A DNA stretch of 64,000 nucleotides from Euborellia annulipes (GCA_023213315.1 JAKCPI010015324.1:1-64000), one strand, 5' to 3'; shown: positions 22,501-37,100, counted from the first letter of the stretch. The notes: generated from the sequence alone by a model not told the origin. A program made the numbers and translations.

Positions 22501-25500
22501 ATCAGTGCGGCACTACACCAACAAAGGCATTTTAAATCCGTATAATCAAAGTTCTACTATATTATTATACTGTCATTAGATTAATTATTAAAATTACAAT
22601 TATCTAGTGAACATGAATTACCTGAGATTCGTCTTCCTCATCAGTGGGGAGCATTTCCCTGGCACCGGACTCGTTGATGTCGAAATAGAAAGTTTCGCTG
22701 AGTTTACAGCCCCTTCGGGCGTCATATAAGGCAAGAGAGCCAAAATAAGGTTCGACTTGGCCTCCGGGCGCTTGCAATCGGAACCGAAGTGTTTCTACTT
22801 TGACGAGAAGACGTTGACCGAAATGTTGTTTGAGCGGCTCAGGGTCCGTATTAGCAGCCCCAGAGATGGATAAAGTTGCCATCGGACGAAGAGAGAGCAG
22901 TCTTCTCCTGAAAAACACAAATTTGGTTAATTCTTTTGCCTACAGGACTCGTTAAATTAATTAAATGAGAGTACAAACCGATTGAGTTTACGTGCTTGTG
23001 CGATGCTGGTGTCGGTTTCTCGTGCATAACGGGAAAGCTGAGGGTTGACTGAATGTTCAAGACCTTTTAGCGTGCCATAAAGAGAGATTGAAGGCGTCGG
23101 CGGTGGTGGAGATGGTGGAGGTGTCGGAGCACGTTGGCCGCCCTGTAAAAAATATTTTTATTATTATAATTTTTTGACTATCGATCAAAACTTGAAATTC
23201 ATCTTAAGTAGCGAAATTCATGTCATCGAGACTTAGGTCATTCTCTTCGTTGGAAGGCTCGGGCCACCTCAGTGCAGAAGTCCAAAACTATCGAGGATCC
23301 AGAGAACAATTTTGAGAGAGGAAGCCAATTTATTTGACGAATTGTTTTGCAAAGTTAATTTATAAAATTTTTGATAATGAAAATTGCATTTTTAGCCTCT
23401 AGGGCAGTGGTTCCCAACTAGTGGTCTGTAGACCACTAGTGGTCTGCGAGGCGAGTGTCATTATTAAAAAATAGAGTGTAAATTTATAAAAATTATTATT
23501 ATTAAACCAGTCGTAATGGGCAGGCTTTCAATCTATTTCTTTCTATGAGACTTGCCCATTTTTTCCCTTATCCTATGATTGTTTTATTGAGTAGTATGGT
23601 GTATCCAAAAGAGCAAAATGTCTTGTCAGGTTCGAGTCCATAATCGTTGCGGAGATATTGAAGAAAAACTCGAAAAAGTAATTGAGGTCAGAGACTAATA
23701 AGAAAAAAAAAAAATGTGACAAAAAATGTATGAAGAAAAACTTTTTGAGGTAGAGCGCAATTTTTTTTTATCAAAAAAATCAACTCGACTTATTTGGAAT
23801 CTATGAGTAACCGTGAGTCGTGTGCTGATAATTTTTTTCGAAAAAGGCGCCCCCCCCCTCCCCCCCGAAACCTCGAAAAAATACCTTCCGAATATTTTAA
23901 GAATTTTTTAAAGTGGTCGGTGGCTTAAATTGAGTTGGGAACCTCTGCTCTAGAGCTAAATAGACTTTAATCCAAGTATATAACTTAAAGGCATTTATTT
24001 GGTATAAATTTGTCTGGAATCTGAACCCACATTTCTGCCTGGGGTCCGAACCCGCGACTTTTGGTATACGAGGTTAGCACGCAACACCGCTAACACCTTC
24101 ACCAAGCCCCAGGGTTGGCTTTTAGTTGGTTAATGGCGTTTTTAATATTTTTCTAAGAGGTTGTACTTAGACTTGATTTTTATTCAGATTTTTAAATAGA
24201 TCTAAAAAGATTTTTTTTACCAACCGTTTATATAATCTAATTGATTTTGTGTTGTATTCAAATGTATTTTTGATCATCAATGCATTTTGCCTGGTTGACG
24301 TCATCCGTGCTTAAATAAGTGCAGTCTGATGTGACTATACCTGCCCGACTGTGACGGCCGATAGTCTCGCTGTCCAGTCAGTGAGTTCGGCGTCATTCTC
24401 AGCAGCTAGAAGAAGCGATTTCCTTCCAGCTGACATTCTCAATTCAAAGGCACATCTGCCTCGTCGTGAGGCCCGAGCCACCTCAGTGCAGAAGTCCAAA
24501 ACTATCGAGGATTTTGCATGAGCTTGTCGTTCGTCCTTGCGTAATTCCAGGACCCAAGTACCATCCACCTGCAATAAATATAAATAAACATCATGTTATA
24601 ACATTATAAATTCATGGCGGTTTAGTACAATCGGCGCCTCCAAGTGCCTGATGTTTTAAGAACACTTTCCATGCTGCTGTGCATTTGAATTGCCTAAGCT
24701 CAAGGCTCCATTCTTGAGCACATCACTCACTTGTGGCGCCGGCTGTACAATAAGAGAACGAATTTTTCACCTGTTGTCGAAGGGAACACCAGCGACGTTT
24801 GAATGCCTTGGAGGCAATGTGGAACATTCGATCGCCGCCCAATTCGGGCCCTTTGAGAAGCCAACCCTGTTTGGCTACGCCATCAGCATTGTCGGTCGAT
24901 TCCTATCAAAAAATCAGATTGTATTATTTAATCTGTTTTTGGGAATAAATATCTATTCAAAACTATTTTTTAATACCTCGTCCGATTGGTCTGCTTCCAT
25001 ATCTGCTTCGTAGATCTCTTCCACCTGCTCTTCAGCTTTCGGAAGTCTAAAAAGATAAAATAAATATTCAAAGCTGTTTGCGAATTTCAAAAATACCATC
25101 TTAGCGTGTGCATCCCCAAATTTCATTAATCAAACTGAAATCATTAAATAATTATTTTGATTTAGCGCTATAAAAATTTACAAAATTTATTCAATAAAAG
25201 TAAATGTGAATAACTAAGAAAGGTTAAACCTTAAGAGGGACTAGAAACACGCAATCTTATATAAGTGACGTCATTTAGTGAATTTAAGCATTTAAATGTA
25301 GGATAATACCAAACCTAGAGGTGTCCCTAATCGCTTAATTATATGTTGAGAATAAATATTCTACAAAGAAAGAAATTAAAATGAATAATACAGAGAAAGG
25401 AAGTGAATTTGATTATTAGTCTAATATTTTAAAGAAAATCTGTCTAAACTTAAAATTTTCGCATTTCATAATTTTGTAATTTTTCGAAAATCGTTCTCAA

Positions 25501-28500
25501 TGAATGGAAAAAAATTTTACACTCAAGTCTGGAAGCACACTCTGCTCTGTATCTTGAATTATATTCCAAAATTCGTATTTTTATATTTATATTACTTATT
25601 GAAAAGAAGAATTTTCATTTGTGCTAAAGCGTTTCAAACATGACGAAAAATTTTACATCCGTTCTTTTATATTTTTTAACTCAACCAAACGCAATTTTTG
25701 TTTCATGGAATAGTTAGGCCCAATATTATATAGGACTTTACTCAAAGAGGTAAATTCCAATATGAATTGAATAATGTTTTTTACAATTTTAAAAACTAAA
25801 AGGCATGTGGCACTCAGACTAAAATTTTCAACCAGGGCTCTTAGAAGAAGTTGCCGAAATATAATTTAATGAAAGATTGTGAGAATGTAAAGGACAAAAA
25901 ATATTAGTAGCCGATATAAGAGATGTGAATTTACATGGGTGCAAAAGATCTGGACGATAATTAATTGAATTTTTGAAGGAAATTCGCTTGTTTGATTTTT
26001 TTAATGTAAATTGAGACTCTAAAAATGAAGAGGCAAGGAAGAAATGGTTCAAGAATTTAATAAATAAAACAAAAAGATCTGACTTTTGGAAAAGGAGAAG
26101 AAAATAAATTAAGTTTTTGATAGAACTCACTTTGGCAGTTCGAGGTAAGAACCCGAATAGGCCGAATATTTGTAGTGGATGACATGCCAGTTGGTGGAGT
26201 ATGTCTGTAGACAGTCTTGTGTGAGTAGCTGACACTCGGAAGCGTCCAAATCGGGTGGCACGGCGGGTGACAATGTCCGATGTTTGCGAGGAACGACCAC
26301 TTGCTGTTCGTTTAACAAAAACATCACAGTGAGAAGAAAAACTCGGGCGTTTATTTTAAGATCAACGTCTGTATAAACAAACAGCTACTTCCTCTTTTTT
26401 TTATGAAATTAAACGGTGAAGAAATTACATTGGTTTTACTTAAATCGCAATGGTTGTATTTTATAATAAATTTATCAATTATTATATTAGTAAAAAACTT
26501 GATAAAGCAGAAGCCATAAGTTGAGAGTAAACCTGGATTTATAAATATAAATAATACTAATTTTATTTTTTGCATTTGAAAGTATCAACCTGTTTAGGCA
26601 TTCCCCTTTCAGAATTAATTTAATATTAATTAGTACTAAGTACTATTAATCAATACTAAGAATCCAAATCAGGGGTTTAAATGGGTAGTTAACTTGAAAT
26701 GGGGGGCATTCTTTGGAGATCTTGAGTTCGGCTTCTGGGATCAGTGATCCCTTGAAGCACCAATAAAATTATAGACAAAATAATTTTTTCGCTTTTTGAG
26801 GTTGTGGCTGTGATTATAATGGAGAATTGGAGTTATCAGCCAAATTGGGATTATTTAGGTTAATAAAACTCCCAGAAAGAGAAATAAAAAAAAAAAAATT
26901 AGATTCCCGTTGTAATTTTGTTTATTTCATTGTAATTTTGTTTATTTCATTGCAATTTTGTTTATTTCATTGTAATTTTGTTTATTTCCAGAATAAGATG
27001 TATATAATTCCCAATAACTGAAGATGGCCAAATAAATTCAGGCCGAAACGTCTTATTATGGGAATTTTATTAACCTAGATAATCCCAATTTGGCTGATAT
27101 CTCCATTTCACCAATATAAAATAATTTTTTTTCAAAGTCATTCAACGCTTCTACCAGCCAGAACGAATAAGCCGTTTGAATATAAAAATTTTTTTAAAGC
27201 AACTCGTAATTTGTTTAATCTGAAACATTTCGATTCTAGATTATGACCATTTTCAGATTCTTAAGATCAATCACAAGAAAAAAAAAATGTTTTTTTTGAC
27301 ATTTCAGACAATTATAAAATACAGCAATCGATTTCTCAGCCAAACGCGAATTTTCAAAACCTTAAAACGCCGACAAAATATATATTTTTTTTAAAAGATG
27401 CTGAAGAATATGTCTGTTTTGTATGAAGTCATTGATTTCGAGAGGCTTAAAGCAATGCAATCGAAAAATACATTCAATTTTTCCACTCTGGAAATTGTAT
27501 TATTGACATGATTTCAATTTTCATTTAAAATACGTCCATCAGTATTTTTTTTGACGTTTGATGACGCGACTGGAGTCCGAAAAGTCGACAATCAAATAAA
27601 AAATCTGATTTTGTTTCCTGGTTGCCATCCGCTATCTATATATAATTTTTTATTTATTACATAATAATCCAGTAATCAAGCAGATTTTGATTGATACTAA
27701 CCGAGACATCGTCGGTAGGGAAAAGCAAGAGTTCCTTTTGCGGGTCATTCTGTAGGGCGGTTTTGTTCTTAAGCAGATAGGTCTCGTAGTCGAGGGGCTC
27801 AACCAGGCGGGTTTTATTCTGAAAAAGTACAAGAGATCATAAGTAACATGATTCGATGGATCATATTGAGGGAGGTAGGAGGGGGGAGAAGGCATCTCGA
27901 TTAAGCATTTCCTTTTCTAGGGGCCTTTGCTTGTTCCTCACCTCAGTACAAAATAAAAATTCTAATATGATAATAGAATCATATTAGAGTTTTTATTTTG
28001 TACTGAGGTGAAACGTTTCTTTTTTTTACGACCGCAACGTAAACTGGTAAATTACTTTGAGAAAGGAAAGTAAAATTTAAGTTAAAATTTTATTTGTTTC
28101 CTAATTTTTTTGGTTGATTAGAAAATCTGAGAGCCTTCATTTGTGTGAAAAAAAAAAACGAAAAAATCAAAAAATTGTTCCCCTCCCGGGGATGTTTAAA
28201 TCCATTTAAATTATAAAATTTCCCGACAAATGATTACAAATATTTCTAGGGAAAATATATAATGTAAAAAAAAATAAGTATCGTGAGTCGTGTTTATTCA
28301 TCAAAATTTCCAAAAAATTTGATATCGATTATATAAATAATATATATAATACCTACAACCCCTTTGCGTTTGGTAAAATGGTGTGACTGTCGCACAGCAC
28401 ACAACTTTCTCTTACCTTCGGTAATCGAAAGTTGTGTACTGTGCTTGTCCCCAGATTTTTTGTGTCGACATGTATTTAGTTCCCGGCAGTAGGGAATATT

Positions 28501-31500
28501 TGAATTCAGATGTAAAATTTATAAGTATGGGAAAATATTTATATTTTGTAACCATGCAACCATTTTTCCTATCTTTCCTATGAAGCACAAGAGTAAAGTG
28601 GCTTCAAACAATTTTGAGGGCAAAACGAGAATATACATTTGAAAGAGCATCAAAAAATAATTGATTTTTGAATTTTAATCAAAATCGTTAGAGCGAATTT
28701 TGAGAAAATAAAAAAACTGAAAAAGTACATCAGTAAAGTACTAGTACTCTTTGGCCGATTTTGATTAAAAGCTTATTTTTCCGGTCCCGGGGGTGTTTAA
28801 CTAAATATAAAATTTCACCTCCTAGCTCAATTCCTTCATGCTTAAAATTGAACACAACACACCCACCCACCCACCCCCCACCACCCACACCCCACCACCA
28901 CCACAGACAGACCATGTCGCGAAAACCCTTTTGGATTCAGGGGACCTCAAACGGAAGATCCATAAAATCTCGACATCGAATTTTGACATGAACAATATTT
29001 CTCTATATATATATTATATATATAGGTAAGAGAAAGTAAAAAATAGTAGCTAGATTATCGACTAAAAATGATCAGATTTTACTTTCTCTTGCCTATATAT
29101 GTAATATACTGTATATAGTCTATAGAGAGAAAGTATTAGATTCATGTCAAAAATTCAATGTCGAGATTTTGATGGAAATACATGTTTTAAAGACCTCCTA
29201 GTCCAAAAAAGTGGTTTTCACAAGATGGTCTCTGTCTGTGTGTGATGATTTAAAGCAGCGTTTTCCAAACTGTGGGGCGCGCCTCCCTAGGGAGGCGCGG
29301 GACTAGTCTTAGGGGAGGCGCGAATATTAGCCAGAGTGAGGAATTTTCTAAAGTATTGCGAAAGTCTTATAGTTAAAATAATAAATAATATAATAGTTTG
29401 TATTAATACATTTTTTTTTCAATAAAAACTTTGTATTTGTATTATTTTATAAAGTAGGGGGGGGCGTTACACGATTAAATATTTTTTAGAGAGGCGCGAT
29501 AACATAAAGTTTGGAAACCACTGATTTAAAGCATGAAAGAAATGAGCTTCGAGATTAAAATTTTATATTTAAGTTAGCAAACTTTCCCGGGCAGTTAAAA
29601 ATAGCTTTTGAATAAAATCGGCCAAAAAGCACTAGTACTCTACTCAAGTACTTTTTCAGTTTTTTTTTCTTTTTTTGAATTTCTTAAAATTCGCTTCAAC
29701 GATTTTGATTAAAGTTCATAAATCCACTATTTTTTTAGACGCTTTTTAAAAAGTATATCAGTAAAATTAATTGGAAATATTTTGATTAAAATTTATAAAT
29801 TAACTATTTTTTAGATGTTCTTTAAAAAGTATACCAATAATTTTTCCTAAAACATGTTTGAAGTACACTTTACTGTATTATTTCAGTTTATTTTTTCGAA
29901 TTTCTCGAAATACGCTGGAACGATTTTCAATTACCTAAGATAAGAGAAAATTGTGTGCTGTGCCTTAATCACACCAGATCTTTAAATCTAAATTAATTTT
30001 AAAATAAAAATTTGGTTACATTAGATTAATAATAAATTTTGTAATCTTGCCACAGAGCTAGGCTTCAGGTCACGGACGCACAGAAACAGATTTTTTTTTT
30101 GTAATTTTTGTATTTATCATGTTTGTATATAATCATAAAATCTGAAATCGAGAGTGAAAAATGACTATTCGATGTCACAAGTCAGATTAAAAAAAAAAAA
30201 TTCGATTTTGAGTAAAATCGCGTTTATGATTCGAAGGGGAAATTTTTACTATGATTGTTGTTGTTTATTAAAGGTGATATATTCAGGCTCTAAAGGGGAT
30301 AAAACCACGGGCAACCTAATTCAACAGATGTTTAATTAAAGTATAGGATGATTAATATCTTTTAATCTATAAAAGAATGCGGCGTCTATTTTTAAATAAA
30401 ACAAAAATATCTCACGTTTCGTCATCAATTTTATTCAAATTAAATATTTCTTCATTTGGGATTTTTTTTTAATTAAATGAAGAGGAAATAAAAAGAAGAA
30501 AGTTTTATTTTACCGTATTAATAAATATAAATAGGCTATATAAGTATATAATAAATTATCTTTTAATGTTTCCCTATTTCTTACAAGGAGAGGTCAGGTC
30601 ACCGTTAGAGTTCTGTATATTAATAGTTTAAAAAATAGCAGAAAAGACAAGTGGACAACTCAGCCAGAAAAGAGAGAAGATTAAAAATCACACATTTATT
30701 GTTGCCGTATATAATTGTTTTTGAGAGTGTACGTTAGTACAACATTAGACAGGAAGACCGATAAAAGAGACCTTTGCAGTTATGCTATAATGCTTTTAAA
30801 TATGAATCCAGACACTAGCGGCACCAGAGGTTCTCCCCCTCTTCTTTGGACAGAAAAAATATTAATATTATGATTTTAAGTTCATTTGTAATGATAATTT
30901 GTATCCGGAATTAAAATACAAATTATTATTACCCGCTTTACCCTCCCCTCATTGAGTGTGCCACTTCTTCTCCGCCCTGCCTATTCCAAAAATGTTGACC
31001 CTCACCCCTTAAAAAATTTTGGAACCGCCATGATTTTTTTAGAGATGGTGGATTTTTTTTAGAAAACTGATTTATAAAAATCATTATTTGATTAAAATAA
31101 AAATATAGGCCTATTCTCTAAAAATAGGCGTTAAAATTTAAAATAAACAAATGGGTGTTAAAAAAATGCTATTCTCTAAACAAAGTTTTAACAGCGACGT
31201 TAATATGTTGCTTGTATTTCAAAGCTATCAAAATCATAACCTTACTTTTTAGGTTAAGGACGCCATTTTTATTTTAAACACGACGTTAAAATATTAAAGC
31301 CACACCTAGACATGACATTAATTTTTAACACTATTGTTAACGATTTGGCTTTCAAGTTTTTGTTTACAGAATAGCTTTTTGAGGCAAGGAACTGATTTTG
31401 AATAGCATTTTTTAACGCTGATTGTTTTTACATTACTTTTTAACACCCATTTATTTATTTTAAATTTTACCCGAGTCGAAATCGAACGCCTGGTTTGAAC

Positions 31501-34060
31501 CTTTTAGTCCTGAATTCCCTTGTTATTTGATGGGATGTTATTTATTTACAATTTTGTGAAAGCCTACTGATTCTACCAGGAGAATTAGAAGATTCAAACC
31601 AGTACTTGAACGCCTGGTTTGAACCTTTTAGTCCTCAATTCCTTTGTTATTTGATAGGATTAAAATTTGGTTAAAGCCTACTAAACCTACCAGGAGAATT
31701 AGAAGGTTCAAACCAGTATTTGAGTCAAAATTGAAAGCCTGGCTTGAGCCTACTAAACCTGCCAGGAGAATTAGAAGATTCAAACCAGTATTTGAGTCAA
31801 AATTGAAAGCCTGGCTTGAGCCTACTAAGCCTGCCAGGAGAATTAGAAGGTTCAAACCAGTACTTGAACGCCTGGCTTGAACCTTGCAGTCTTCAATTGA
31901 GGACTAAAAGGTTCAAGCCAGGCGTTCGATTTTGACTCGGGAAGTACTGGTTTGAACCTTCTAATCCTCTCGGGTAAAAATTAAAAACAGTGCGATCTCA
32001 GCGCCAAAGCTTTAATAGATGACCACCTTTCATTTTCTTTCATTCCTTGGATATTTGGATTTATTATCGATAAAAAAGAAGTAAGTTTTAAGTTTTATTT
32101 TCATTTTTTTCATTAATTTTCTTTATTATTATTAATTATTTTTATTTATTTAAGGGTCAACGTTATAAAAACAAGCCAAAACAAAATGATAAGGTTAGCT
32201 GTTATTTTTATTTTTATTTTTTTTTATATATATGTAATCTTATATTCTATTTAATTTTTTCAATTATATTCATTATAAATTTTAGTTGTAAAAACACATT
32301 GGCCTGAAGAAGCCACTTTAATTTTAATAAATGAATACAAGGAACATTGGCCATTCATGTCATTTTGAAAGGTAAGAAGACAAATTAAAAAAGATTATAA
32401 ATTTATAAAATTAATTTATATATTTTTCACATTTCCAGAGAACTAAATGAAGTTCTTACTGAAAAGAAAAATATTTTTCCACATGTGATAGCTGATGGTA
32501 TAGGCCTACATATACAGTCAAGATAAAAATTAATGTGATTTATTTTAGAGATGGAAACTCATTTTTACATCCATATTTTCTTTAAAACAATTTCAGTAAT
32601 GAATCTCCAGAAATATTGAAATCGACACGAAGAGCATTTGGAATTTTTAAAATTTTTTAAATATATGTTATCTTATTCTCAAATTAAAGAAAATTGATAT
32701 TTAAACAAAAAATATTATTTTATTTAAAGATTAATTTGATTTTCCTTTTATTTAAGAATTTAATTGTAGCGAAATGAAGAGCAAAACGTGAAGATCCATC
32801 AAAATCTCGACATCGAATTTTTGACATGAATCCAATACTTTCTCTCTATATATATTAACATATATAGATGTAAGAGAAAGTAAAAAATTTCGAATGTGGA
32901 GTGCCAAGTTGTATAAATTAGCAAAGAGGTATGCTTGTTTTTGGCATTGAGAAAAATAACTTTTAGAGTGTTTTCTTCAAATATTTCGATGGCATTTAAT
33001 AGGACTTCTTCATCAGCGGTGAAGTGCTATTAAATGTCTTCGAAATATTTGAAGAAAACACTCTAAAAGTTATTTTTCTCATTGCCAAAAAACAAGCATA
33101 CCTCTTTGCTAATCTAACAAAATTATCAGAACTTTTTTGTCACTCTGTATATATGTATATAAACAAATTTTAAATGAGAATTTATAGGCCTAAACTAGGA
33201 TTCCAGCATTCAGTACTGCTGGTCGTAATAGTAGATCTGGTAGACTTAAACTAGTATTTCGAATACCTGGTCTGAGTCTAAACATGTCAAAAAGGGACAT
33301 AAGTAGACTTGTTAGAACCAAACCAGACTATCAAATTTCCATAGAAACCATGCTTTCAAATCCTAGTTTGATTCTGTTAAGTCTACTTAGACAACAATTA
33401 GATTCTGAGGTTTTGTAGACTCAAACCAGGCGTTCGATTTCGACTCGGGTAACGTCTGTTTTTAGAGAATAGATCTGAGAAAGTGTGAATTTTGCCATAA
33501 AATAAAATAAATTTTTTTCTACTTAATCTTTTTGTCATCTTGGGCATATTGGCTTTAAATATTTATAATTTATTAATTCAGGCACATTTATTTAGACGTT
33601 TGGTATTCAAATAAATATTAATCAGTGCCTGAGATCTGAACTCACACCTCTTGGCTTTTAATATTGTCTCTTAAACGAGCGGGAAGTGTCAGAAAAAATT
33701 TCACGAAATTCGAAGAGGTGATAGTAATTTTTTGTCAAGTTTTGTACGATTTGGCATTGACCATTTAATTTTTTTATGTTCTGTATTAGGCATCGAAGGC
33801 CATTTAGACTCCGTTTCTATTTATTTCAATTGGTTTGGTATTATTCAATCCAATTGAAATAAATTGTCGCATGAGACAGGATGCGAACTCGCGACCCTTG
33901 GTACAAATGGCCAGCACGCTAACCACTACACCAAGTCCCGGACCATTTAATTAATTATGCAATCAATTTAAAATTTGCACCAATATATTTAAAATATTTC
34001 CTATTTTTACCGGTGGTCCTCCTGTGGTTCTCTCTAAAGGTGCGATCACACCGGAATGAT

Positions 34061-34101
<41 letters not shown>

Positions 34102-37100
34102 ATTTCACTTTTTTTCTCTCTCACTCCCTTTTCACACACATTCCCACCTTTTTCCACTTGTAATGGGTTTTCAAACCTTTTTTTTTTTTTTTTTTTTTTT
34201 TTGGGGGGTTTTTTTTGGTAAAGGGGGGGGGGGGGGGGGGGGGGCCGGGGCCTGACTTGACTTGAGTTGAGTCCGGTGGCGGACCCAACCTATGTATTTC
34301 TATGGAGGTGCACACACTGCTGCCGAAACGGAGTTGAGCGGAGCTACGTCACGATACGGACTCTGGTGGCTAACCAATTTTGTTGGATCGGGACCTGACT
34401 CCGGCTGTCAGAAAAGGCCAACATGGCCGACTTTTTCAATCAGCTGTTTTTTCAGTTTCTTAATAGAGGCATTTTTGGCCCTATAAATATTTTTTTAGTA
34501 ATAATAAAACAAAAAAATAATAATACTAAGAAAACTTTAAACTTTATTAAAAAATGCGGGAATATATTTGAAAGTCACGTCAAATGAATTTCAAATTTTT
34601 TTTAAATTAATAAAATATAATTTATAAAATATTCAATTATGATATATTTTTGACTTAAAATTTGCAAAAAATATTTCTTAATTTAACTTGAATTAATTTT
34701 ATTAAGTTAACTAAGAAATAAATTTCTTAATAAAGTATCATCATTCAAATGTAAAATATTGTTTTTTGTTTTCACCGCCCTTGGTGCAAATGCCTATCTT
34801 CATTTGACATTCATTTTTTCCCCCGATTTGATAGTAAAATATAACCTCTTTTTTTTCTTATTTATTCCCTGGTTGAACAAGATCGAAAACTTTCTCTTTC
34901 GTAAATAGGGCTATGGGTGACAGATAATTCTAACCTTTACATAAACTCATACGTCATACGCGTCATCAAATAACACAGACGGAAGATGACGTCACTCCAG
35001 TGAGGTTTCGGTGTGAAACCCCCGCGATTCGGACTCCGTTAGAACTCTAGTCAGTAAACTCAAGTCCGGTCCCGGTGTGACCGCACCTTAAATCAGCGTT
35101 TTCCAAACTGTGAGGCGCGCCTCCCTAGGGAGGCGCGGGCTAGTCTAAGGGGAGGCGCGAATATTGGCAACCAAGATCAATTTTCCAAATGATTGCTAGT
35201 TTTATAAATAAAATAATAAAATTTAGAAGATTCTGGGACGGAGGTTTTCCTTAATTAAAAATATGAATAAATAAAAAAAATATTTTTATATAAAATTTAT
35301 ATTTTTTACTGCCCTCGGGGCTTGGTGTAGGGGTTAGCGTGCTAAAAGTCGCGGGTAAGGAGTGTGAGTGTTTTTTTTTTTTTTATAATATTTTTTAGTA
35401 TTAAAAATTTTTGTTTTTGTATTATTTTATTAAATGGGGGGGGGGGGGGGGGCGGGGGACGTCATACGATTAAATATTTTTAAGGGAGGCGTTGTGACAT
35501 AAAGTTTGGAAACCACTGGCCTAAAGTAAGACTCATTCTAGAAAATTATACTGTGTAAAACCCAAAGGCGGATCCAGGGAAGTTTTTCAGGGTTTTAATT
35601 TTTTCTGACTAGACGCGAAACTCGCCGAAGGCGAAAGCATTGTTAATTATTTTATTTATTAAGATTGGATTTCAAATGGCTTAAATAAAAATGCCTGAAC
35701 CCCAACATAAATATATTCTTAATAACGGTTATCATAAAAAGTCTTATATGGCCCAAGTGGTCGAAAAGACTGTGTGAAAGTGTGGGTGAATGGGAAAAAA
35801 GTGTGAGTGTTTAAAAAAAAAAAAGATTGGATTAGGGGTTGAAAAATTGAAAAAAAAAAAAAAAAAAAAGTTCTTTAATTTTTTTTTTACCTAAATCGAA
35901 ACCAAAATAGAAAACATTCAAAAAAATAGCGTTGATTATTATTTTGATTAGGGGGGATGAGGGGTTGATTATTTAAGAAAGGTCTTGGAATATTCCAAAT
36001 CACTTGTTGACATTATAGATTAGAGAAAAAAAAGTTATTTTTTTTACTTTTAATAAAAAGGGAATTGCTATGTCCATCTATTTATTCCTTTACAAAGAGA
36101 GAGAGAGAGACAAGTTTCTCGTTCAGTTGAGCGTGTGGCCGCCGAGCAGGCGTCGAAGCTGCTCTCTTTTTTATTGTGTTTAAAGTGATTTAAAGTGAAT
36201 AATTAATATATATTGTAACCCACCCTGACCACACCGTCAGCCAACACACCCTCTTGAGAGTCTTATTAAAGGTAATTATTATGCATTTTATCGTTGAAAA
36301 AAAAATGATAGAAACAAATAATTTGATTTCGAAAACGATTCTTTTGAATATTAAATTAAATATTTTGTATTTCACTAAGGGTAGAGGGAGAATATAAGCT
36401 GTTGAAAGGGGGAGGGGGAGGAGGAGTGTAGGTGTCATTGAAGAAAATTAGTTTTTTATTTTTATTTTTTTTATATGTTGATTATATTTATGAATATTTT
36501 TATTTTTTTTTTTAACACTCACTTTTTTCTCATTCATACTCACAATCGCACACACATTAACACAGTGTTTTCGGCAACTCAGGCCATATGAGACTTAATT
36601 CGATAACCGTTATTAATTAATAATATACATATTTGGGGTCCAGGCATTCTTATTTAAGCCATTTGGTATCCAAATACACCAAGCCTGAGGGCAATTTTTT
36701 AAACTTTTCTTAAGTCACCATTATTTACCATTATATTCTTTCTATATGGCCTATATTTTTTTTAATCAAATTTCCTTAATATACTTTTACAGAGGGGTGG
36801 ATTAAGTGTTGAAAATTAAAATAAAATAATTTCAAAATAAAATAAAAATAAAAATAATATGCCCCATCCCCTATAATACATAAAGATATTAATGTTTTTG
36901 AATACTTTTATTAAAAAATAAGTGCATTCCGTTTGAGTTAAAATTTATATTCAATATTTAGCAAATAGGATAGTGTGGTAGGAACATTTTAATGTCATTC
37001 TAAGATTTTTTATTACTGGGGCGGAATTAATTTTTGAAGATTTCGAAACTCTCATAAACAGATAATAATAACACTGGGTATCTTAGGAACCCATCGAATC

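Larger units (their letters stand above)
31111..33472. mobile_element. 2.4-kb TIR element with nested MITE and minisatellite
   Basis: Left end CTATTCTCTAAAAATAGGCG and right end (complement) CTATTCTCTAAAAACAGACG match at 18 of 20. The block CCCGAGTCGAAATCGAACGC recurs in inverse near the right end (33426-33451). Inside lie a 216-bp MITE, a 72-bp minisatellite, a fold-back fragment and a long palindrome. No transposase is visible; the superfamily is unknown. Confidence 0.6.

Noticed and set aside
24690..25013. Plus-strand ORF of 107 codons
   Set aside because: Antisense to DOCK exons 4 and 5, which have family homology and splice sites.
31628..31880. Small repeat proteins on both strands
   Set aside because: Caused by the 72-bp minisatellite being a multiple of three; no start context or homology.
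31577..31905. CRISPR-like array
   Set aside because: Units are directly tandem without unique spacers, and this is a eukaryotic genome.
36105..36175. Core promoter (initiator TCAGT after a GA run)
   Set aside because: The initiator match is short, no downstream element fits, and no exon follows.
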